Assembly: GCA_017308235.1 (NCBI GenBank)
Contig: JAFKFL010000015.1
Coordinates: 124,001 to 188,000 of the forward strand
Source: Alphaproteobacteria bacterium
GTDB taxonomy: Bacteria; Pseudomonadota; Alphaproteobacteria; Reyranellales; Reyranellaceae
DNA: 64,000 bases
Direction: 5' to 3'
The position numbers and the translations under genes were made by a program. How positions within the stretch are numbered: position 1 is the first letter of the stretch; each line of letters opens with the position of its first letter. Shown one piece after another: positions 59,106 to 64,000 of the stretch. The notes under the pieces are model-generated. The model was not told the DNA's origin. It made no database searches and saw only the letters and a program-made list of their open reading frames with translations.

Positions 59106-59543
59106 CCGGACCTGCGCTATCCGAATGACCTCGGAAATCCGCCCGTCGCGTTGCCGCTCCAGGCAATCTCCGGGCGGTCATACGAACCGCACGGCCTACC
59201 GACCTCGAAGATCACAGATGCCGCTTGCGCGTCCCCTCTGATCCTGGTGCAGCGTGCCCTTTCGGGTCGTCACCGCGCCTCAGCCGGTCGCCGAGTTTGG
59301 TCTTTATTTAAGAGAGTACCGGGGCTCGACCAACCGCTGCTCTCTGATTGTGAAGCTAACACGACTCGCTCGTGCGATCCGGCGAATTCCGCCGTCTGCC
59401 ATCGGTGCATTAGGTGGAAAACGAATATAAGAATCACGATGCTCGGATTTGTTGTATGTGGGCCGACGCGCACCACAACGTCCTGCTATCGAATGCGCAC
59501 GAACGATTCCGGACGCGCACCAGACGGCGGTGCATGCACTGCC
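59106..59543. other. 438-bp region with no gene seen
   Basis: It lies between convergent genes. Composition is less GC-rich in 59290-59500 than in flanking DNA. Short open frames on both strands have no start signal, no signal peptide and no family likeness. I found no tRNA-like or CRISPR-like structure. It may hold a decayed gene, a small RNA or a spacer. Confidence 0.5.
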
Positions 59544-60719
59544 CTACGCGTTACCGACGAGCACCTCGCCCTTCCAGGTCCGCGCCAGCATCAGGATCGA
59601 TGCGAGGCCGATCGCGCTGATGACGGTCATGCCGAGGAAGGCGGGTTGGCCGTAGCGTTCGTAGAGGAGGCCGGCGAACTGGTAGATCACGGCCTGCGTC
59701 GCGCCGGTGCCAAGCGCGTAGTAGAGGCTTTGGCCCAGCGCCACGCCTGATGAGGGCAGCGCGCGCTGGATGAAGGCCATGGCGCCGAGATGGCAGGCGG
59801 CGAAGGTACCGGCGTGCAGGGCCTGCAGGAGGATCAGCGCAGGCAGGTCAGTGGTGAAGGCAAGCCCGGTCCAGCGCACGATGCCACAGGCGAGGCCGAA
59901 GCCGATCATGCCGGTCACGCCGATCTTCTGCATCAGCCAGCCGCTGCCGATCATCATCAGGATCTCGACCGCGACGCTCTCGCCCCACAGCAGGCTGATC
60001 GTGACATCGTCGATGCCGGCGGCGCGCCAGGTCAGCGTGCCGAAGCTGTAGAGCACGGCGTGGCTCGACTGGCAGAAGCCGGCGCCGATCATGAACAGCA
60101 AGAACGGGCGCGAGCGGAAGAGGTCGAAGACCCCGAACGGCGGATGCCGCGCGGCGCCGATCGGATGGCTTTCCGCCGTCGGCAGCACGAAGGCGAAGGG
60201 TGCCAGCACCAGGATGCCGAGCAGCGCGACGTAGAGCGTCCACGGCGGTCCGAACTCTTGCACGGCGGTGCCGCACAGCACGGTGCCCAGGATGAAGGCG
60301 ACCGAGCCCCACAGGCGCAGCTTGCCGTAGACCAAGCCGCGCGCGCGCGTTTCGTTCACCAGTACGCCGTCGTAGAGCGCCATGGTGGGTGCCCACACGA
60401 CGCCCCAGAGCAGGCCGACCAGCAGCAGGGCGAGGAAGGTATGGGAGAGCTGATAGGCGCCCATCATCAAGACTGCCGCGACGCCGAGCGCCATCAACAT
60501 GCCGCGCAGATTGCCGATGCGATGGGCGAGGAAGCCGATGGCCAGCGTCGCGCCCACGCTCACGAACTGGCGCGTCATGAAAAGCGTGCCGATCTCGCCG
60601 TCGGAAATGCCGCGATCGCGCAGCCACACCGGCCAGTAGCTCATCATGGCGCCGGCCGCGAAGAAGTAGCCGGCCCCGAAGCCTGAGAGCCGGACGACCG
60701 TGCGCCAGTCGGTGGTCAA
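59544..60719 (-). CDS. MFS transporter, HcaT/3-phenylpropionate-like
   Basis: A 391-residue, 12-helix carrier. RLSGFGAGYFFAAGAMMSYW, PVWLRDRGISDGEIGTLF and RLWGSVAFILGTVLCG (conserved RLWGSVAF after loop 4-5) are marks of the HcaT/LacY-like nucleoside or phenylpropionate permease branch. PALILLQALHAGTFAACHLG is in the second half. The start is a TTG that overlaps the stop of the CoA-transferase (TTGA), so it is translationally coupled and probably imports the acid that the transferase activates. Confidence 0.9.
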   Translation of the reverse strand: MTTDWRTVVRLSGFGAGYFFAAGAMMSYWPVWLRDRGISDGEIGTLFMTRQFVSVGATLAIGFLAHRIGNLRGMLMALGVAAVLMMGAYQLSHTFLALLLVGLLWGVVWAPTMALYDGVLVNETRARGLVYGKLRLWGSVAFILGTVLCGTAVQEFGPPWTLYVALLGILVLAPFAFVLPTAESHPIGAARHPPFGVFDLFRSRPFLLFMIGAGFCQSSHAVLYSFGTLTWRAAGIDDVTISLLWGESVAVEILMMIGSGWLMQKIGVTGMIGFGLACGIVRWTGLAFTTDLPALILLQALHAGTFAACHLGAMAFIQRALPSSGVALGQSLYYALGTGATQAVIYQFAGLLYERYGQPAFLGMTVISAIGLASILMLARTWKGEVLVGNA

Positions 60720-61840
60720 GCGGCGAACTCGCGCCGCACCTGGTCGGTATGTTGGCCGAGTGCCGGCACATCGCCGAGCCGCGCGGGCTCGCCGAGCCAG
60801 GAAGCGGCGAGCGCCGGCAATGACACCTCGCCGTTGGGCGTGCTGAAGCGCGTACGCCGAAGCTGCGGATGCTGCGACAGGTCGGCCACGCTGCTCACGC
60901 GTGCCCAGGCGATCTGGGCTGAGTCGAGACGCGCAGCGAGGTCGGCGAAGCTCTGGCTGCCAAAGCTCTTCTGCACGATGGCGTTGGTCTCGTCGCGCCG
61001 TGCGTTGCGGGCCTTGTTTGTGGCGTACTCGGGATCGCGGTCGAGGCCCGGCCGGTCAAGCACACCTTCGCAGAGCCGTGTGAACTCACGGTCGTTCTGG
61101 ATCGAGATCAGCACCGGCACCTTGTCGGCCGTCGAATAGACACCGTAGGGCGCGATGGTGGGATGGGTGAGGCCGAGCCGCGGCCAGTCGTAGGCGCCGT
61201 AATCCTTGGCCAGCAGCGGCACACTCATCCATTCAGCCATGGAGGAGAACAGCGACACCGAGATCTCGCGGCCTTCGCCTGTCTTCGCGCGCGCCAGCAG
61301 CGCCTCGAGGATCGCGGCGTGGGCATACATGCCGGTGCCGATGTCGGTCGCGGACACCCCGATGCGGCCTGGCGCATGCTCGGTGCCGGTGATCGAGGCC
61401 ATGCCGCTCTCGGCCTGCACCAGGAGATCGTAGGCGCGGCGGTCCTTGTAGGGGCCGTGATCGCCGTAGCCAGAGATGTCGACGGAGATCAGACGCTTGT
61501 CCTTCGCACGCATGTCCGCCGCGCCGAAGCCCGCGCGCTGTGCAGCGCCCGGCGCCAGGTTCTGGATCAGCACATCGGCCCTGCCGATCAGGCGATGCAG
61601 AAGCGCGAGGTCGTCCTTCTTCTTGAAGTCGAGCACGATCGACTGCTTGCCGCGGTTCAGCCAGACGAAATAGCTCGCGAGCCCGTGCACATAGCCGTCA
61701 TAGCCACGGGCGAAATCGCCTTCCGGCCGCTCGATCTTGATCACGCGCGCGCCGGCGTCCGCCAGCCGCGCCGAGCAATAGGGGGCGGCCACCGCCTGCT
61801 CGATACTCACCACCAGCAGGCCATCCAACGCTCCAGACAT
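60716..61840 (-). CDS. CaiB/BaiF family (family III) CoA-transferase
   Basis: A 374-residue CoA-transferase that moves CoA between carboxylates through an aspartyl intermediate. The catalytic Asp166 lies in GVSATDIGTGMYAHAAIL. VVSIEQAVAAPYCSARLADA, ARVIKIERPEGDFARG and GKQSIVLDFKKKDD are the N-terminal family blocks. The length is slightly short of the 400-residue norm but complete. The order with HcaT-like MFS downstream supports uptake and CoA activation of an aromatic or short-chain acid. The toxin-antitoxin pair lies upstream. Confidence 0.93.
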   Translation of the reverse strand: MSGALDGLLVVSIEQAVAAPYCSARLADAGARVIKIERPEGDFARGYDGYVHGLASYFVWLNRGKQSIVLDFKKKDDLALLHRLIGRADVLIQNLAPGAAQRAGFGAADMRAKDKRLISVDISGYGDHGPYKDRRAYDLLVQAESGMASITGTEHAPGRIGVSATDIGTGMYAHAAILEALLARAKTGEGREISVSLFSSMAEWMSVPLLAKDYGAYDWPRLGLTHPTIAPYGVYSTADKVPVLISIQNDREFTRLCEGVLDRPGLDRDPEYATNKARNARRDETNAIVQKSFGSQSFADLAARLDSAQIAWARVSSVADLSQHPQLRRTRFSTPNGEVSLPALAASWLGEPARLGDVPALGQHTDQVRREFAA

Positions 61841-61846
61841 CAGACT

Positions 61847-62101
61847 TTACCTTGACTTGACCCGATCACCACGCATCGGAGGATTGCCGACACCGGCGCG
61901 ATCCAGAATGCGAAGCGCTTTCTTCGCATTGCCACGTGTCGCTCGTTTGCGGAAATAAGTTTCCGTTCGCAGAGCAGAGAGTTTCTCTGCAACCGCGACA
62001 TTGATGAGCTGATTCAAGGCTACTCCTTCGGTCTCTGCTAGCTTGCGTGCCTCCTCTAGCAGCGAAGGTTGAAGCCGGAGGGCAAAATTGCTTCTTCTCA
62101 T
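61847..62101 (-). CDS. Ribbon-helix-helix-type antitoxin of a PIN toxin
   Basis: An 84-residue protein. RRSNFALRLQPSLLEEARKL (about residues 2-21) is a ribbon-helix-helix/Arc-like start: a strand that places Asn/Ala/Arg in DNA, then helix A. AETEGVALNQLINVAVAEKL is helix B. The basic tail after residue 50 could neutralise the toxin. It overlaps the PIN gene by ATGA and is second in the pair, the reverse of the usual antitoxin-first order. It is six bases from the CoA-transferase start, so read-through is possible. Confidence 0.86.
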   Translation of the reverse strand: MRRSNFALRLQPSLLEEARKLAETEGVALNQLINVAVAEKLSALRTETYFRKRATRGNAKKALRILDRAGVGNPPMRGDRVKSR

Positions 62102-62511
62102 CGACCCTTCTCCACCAGGATGAGCGCTTCCCTAATGCCAAACTTTGCGGCCTGAGTCCCAAAATCGCGTTTGTTGAATGTCACCAGCAACTCCGCTTGG
62201 CCGTTGACGGCTGTTTCGAGAACCATGTCGTCGCCTGGATCTCGCAACTGAGGTCGCCATAGAAAGGCCAAGTGAATCGGCTCTGCGATACGGACAAGAC
62301 TATCGATAAGCGCCCCGATGTCATCGGCCGATAGACGAGAAGCGACCAAATGTTCTGGTCTGGTCATCACCGCTTCATACTCGACCACAAGAGGAACTGA
62401 CAGAATCAGATTGCATCGACCCTCGAGCAACGTTCGAACAATGCGTTGAGATGCGCCCGTATTGCTTCGAATCGCAGCAACCATCACATCTGTATCGAGC
62501 ACGATCCGCAT
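62098..62511 (-). CDS. PIN-domain toxin (putative endoribonuclease)
   Basis: A 137-residue PIN protein. The acidic metal site is Asp6 and Asp8 (LDTDVMVAAI), Glu44 (LVVEYEAV), Asp94/Asp95 (DPGDDMVLETA) and Asp116 (FNKRDF), all in the canonical order. MTRPEHL and LVTFNKRDF are marks of the COG1569 type. It would cut RNA when free of antitoxin. The start is the ATG at 62511, with no Shine-Dalgarno; the promoter puts the transcript start at the ATG, so it is probably leaderless. Confidence 0.88.
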   Translation of the reverse strand: MRIVLDTDVMVAAIRSNTGASQRIVRTLLEGRCNLILSVPLVVEYEAVMTRPEHLVASRLSADDIGALIDSLVRIAEPIHLAFLWRPQLRDPGDDMVLETAVNGQAELLVTFNKRDFGTQAAKFGIREALILVEKGR

Positions 62512-62517
62512 GAAAAC

Positions 62518-62545
62518 ACTATAGATATTGCGGGCGATATTGCAA
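62518..62545 (-). promoter_or_regulatory. Toxin-antitoxin promoter with 12-bp-spaced direct repeats
   Basis: On the minus strand, -35 TTGCAA (62540-62545), a 16-base spacer and -10 TATAGT (62518-62523) end six bases before the toxin ATG. The spacer contains two GATATTGC direct repeats (plus-strand 62524-62531 and 62536-62543) 12 bases apart, a fitting site for a ribbon-helix-helix antitoxin. Confidence 0.6.
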
Positions 62546-62667
62546 TGCCGGTAGCTGGCTTCTGCATGCCGGCACGTCCACTGTCGTACGCTCCGGCATC
62601 CCGATGGCGTGCGGTGGGGGATGGGCTACGATCCCGGCAACTGTCGCGAATGGGTAGAGGAAACGAG

Positions 62668-63870
62668 ATGCCGGGACCGCTTGCGGGCGTGAAAGTGATC
62701 GATCTGACGGCGGTGCTGCTGGGGCCGTTTGCCACCCAGCACCTGGCCGACATGGGCGCCGATGTGATCAAGGTGGAACCGCCGGAAGGCGACCTCCTGC
62801 GGGCGTCGGGTGGTTCGCTGAGCAGCGACAAGACCATGGGGCCGATCTACATGGCGGCCAACCGCAACAAGCGCTCGATCTGCCTCGACCTCAAGAAGCC
62901 CGCCGCACTCGAAGTGCTGAAGGGCATGATCAAGACGGCGGATCTCTTCATCCATAACAGCCGGCCTGCGGCCATCGAGCGACTCGGACTGGGCTACGAG
63001 GACCTGAAGAAGATCAATCCCTCGATCGTCTATGCTTACTCTCTGGGATATGCGCGTCGCGGTCCTTACGGCCACAAGCCGGCGTTCGATGACTTGGTGC
63101 AAGGTGTGAGCGGCGCGGCCTCATTGCAGAGTCGGGTCGATGGCCAGCCGCCCAAGTTCATGCCAAGCCTCGTGGCCGACAAGACGACCGGGCTTCATCT
63201 CTGCATCGCCGTTTTGGGTGCGCTCTACCATCGCAAATGCACCGGCGAGGGGCAGATGATCGAGGTGCCGATGCTGGAGACGCTGGCCTCGTTCTGGCTC
63301 ACCGAGCATCTATTCGGCGCTACCTGGACGCCCGAGCGCGGCACCATGGGCTACGACCGCATCATCAACAAGTACCGCCATCCGTTCCAGACCAAGGACG
63401 GCTATATCTGCGCGTTGCCCTATACCGACCAGCACTGGGTGACCTTCTTCGACCTCGCCGGTCGGCCCGAGCTCTCCCAGGATCCGAGGTTCTGCGATCG
63501 CAACGTGCGCGCCCGGCATTTCACCGAGCTCTACCAGGTCCTCGGCTCGCTGCTCGAGCACCGCAGCACGGCAGAATGGCTGGAGTTGTTCGACAAGGCG
63601 GACATCCCGGCGATGCCAGTGCATTCCATGGAGCAGTTGATGGAGGATCCGCACCTCAAGGCGACCGGCTTCTTCACCGACCGCGAGCATCCGAGTGAGG
63701 GCCCGATCAAGACCTTCGCGAGCCCGCTCGATTTCGAGAAGACCAAGGTCGAGTACCGTCATCATGCGCCGCGACTGGGCGGCGACGGCGTCGAGGTGCT
63801 GCGCGAAGCCGGATTGACGGACGCCGAGATCGACAAGCTCAGGTCGGAGAAGGCGCTGATCGTGCCGTGA
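62668..63870 (+). CDS. CaiB/BaiF family (family III) CoA-transferase
   Basis: A 400-residue CoA-transferase. The catalytic Asp171 lies in LVADKTTGLHLCIAVLGAL. GVKVIDLTAVLLGPFATQHL, DMGADVIKVEPPEGDLLRA and NRNKRSICLDLKKPAALEVL are the N-terminal blocks, and HRSTAEWLELFDKADIPAMP is the C-terminal one. Full length. The ATG at 62668 follows AGAGGAAACGAG; the longer frame to 62446 is not supported. It differs clearly from the 374-residue enzyme at 60716, so the two are not a recent duplicate. It converges on the partial MFS gene with a 32-base overlap. Confidence 0.94.
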   Translation: MPGPLAGVKVIDLTAVLLGPFATQHLADMGADVIKVEPPEGDLLRASGGSLSSDKTMGPIYMAANRNKRSICLDLKKPAALEVLKGMIKTADLFIHNSRPAAIERLGLGYEDLKKINPSIVYAYSLGYARRGPYGHKPAFDDLVQGVSGAASLQSRVDGQPPKFMPSLVADKTTGLHLCIAVLGALYHRKCTGEGQMIEVPMLETLASFWLTEHLFGATWTPERGTMGYDRIINKYRHPFQTKDGYICALPYTDQHWVTFFDLAGRPELSQDPRFCDRNVRARHFTELYQVLGSLLEHRSTAEWLELFDKADIPAMPVHSMEQLMEDPHLKATGFFTDREHPSEGPIKTFASPLDFEKTKVEYRHHAPRLGGDGVEVLREAGLTDAEIDKLRSEKALIVP

Positions 63871-64000
63871 GGAGAGCGGCCGCGACGAGGGCGGCGCTGA
63901 ACACGACCACGCCGCTGGCGAGATAGATCGTGGCGATCGAGTAGCGGTGGCCGAGGGCGCCGAGCAGGGGGCCGGCGAGTCCGAGCGAGATGTCGAGGAA
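63839..64000 (-). CDS. MFS transporter, C-terminal end (runs off window)
   Basis: The last 53 codons and stop of a membrane carrier. FLDISLGLAGPLLGALGHRY and SIATIYLASGVVVFSAALVA then AALLTARSAP is a typical last loop and twelfth helix of an MFS protein with a short charged tail. It overlaps the CoA-transferase by 32 bases at the 3' ends. The 5' part lies outside the window. Confidence 0.75.
   Translation of the reverse strand, partial: FLDISLGLAGPLLGALGHRYSIATIYLASGVVVFSAALVAAALLTARSAPSPT

Noticed and set aside
59060..59300. Possible tRNA in the gap after the aldolase
   Set aside because: I could not find a T-loop GGTTCRANNCC, an acceptor stem and an anticodon arm in register on either strand.
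59270..59476. Short minus-strand frame in the 59-kb gap
   Set aside because: It has no ribosome site, no recognisable domain and an unlikely composition; it is not enough to call a gene.

Overview
The window looks like chromosome from a high-GC, metabolically versatile alphaproteobacterium, probably a soil or water heterotroph of the Reyranella/Rhodospirillales or Bradyrhizobium kind. The grounds are the GC-rich codon use, a type-2 heme A synthase, MmsA, many acyl-CoA dehydrogenases, CaiB/BaiF CoA-transferases, alpha/beta hydrolases, luciferase-like flavin oxidoreductases and a TAXI binding protein. The genus is inferred from gene content only. I saw no rRNA, tRNA, CRISPR array, insertion sequence or prophage gene.

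Layout. 1-7.9 kb: the start of ctaA (running off the left edge), a 1167-residue multidomain redox protein, two cupins, a methyltransferase, an RhlE-type helicase and a lone Lrp ligand-binding domain. 8-13.5 kb: an amidohydrolase, two tandem GFA proteins, a GMC oxidoreductase and a peptide-type binding protein. 13.5-17.5 kb: ald, an Lrp-type regulator, mmsA and a GST. 17.6-24.3 kb: small regulator/target modules (TetR with a desaturase; a CGNR protein with a hydrolase and a CMD-like protein; MarR with a ClC). 24.3-34.5 kb: catabolic genes (D-aminoacylase-like, MFS, epoxide hydrolase, ACAD, lactonase-like, SDR), an ArsR-AHSA1 pair and a FUSC exporter. 34.5-39.1 kb: a tetR-hlyD-ABC-ABC2 export operon. 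39.2-47 kb: ACAD, an enolase-superfamily enzyme, feruloyl-CoA synthase, a Ddn-like protein, and an LLM/TauD/NIPSNAP operon. 48-51.4 kb: a four-gene exported-protein cluster. 51.5-59 kb: three more LLM oxidoreductases, an MFS carrier, an ADC-like protein, an SDR and a D-threonine aldolase-like enzyme. 59.5-64 kb: an HcaT-like carrier, two CoA-transferases flanking a PIN/RHH toxin-antitoxin pair, and the end of another MFS gene.

How the genes work together. Most are short import-activate-oxidise modules for organic and aromatic acids, amino-acid derivatives and xenobiotics: an MFS or binding protein, CoA activation or transfer, acyl-CoA or flavin oxidation, then hydrolysis. Many modules have a local one-component regulator and a visible palindromic operator. 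The genome is compact. Three convergent pairs share exactly four bases through interlocked stop codons, many operon genes overlap by ATGA, and at least two regulatory genes look leaderless.

Most worth following: the exported cluster at 48.0-51.4 kb, the GltD/PyrK-like fusion at 0.9-4.4 kb, the triple-hairpin repeat at 7.9 kb, and the four LLM proteins plus one Ddn-like protein within 13.5 kb, which raise the question of cofactor F420. None of these is proven to be a new system from sequence alone.
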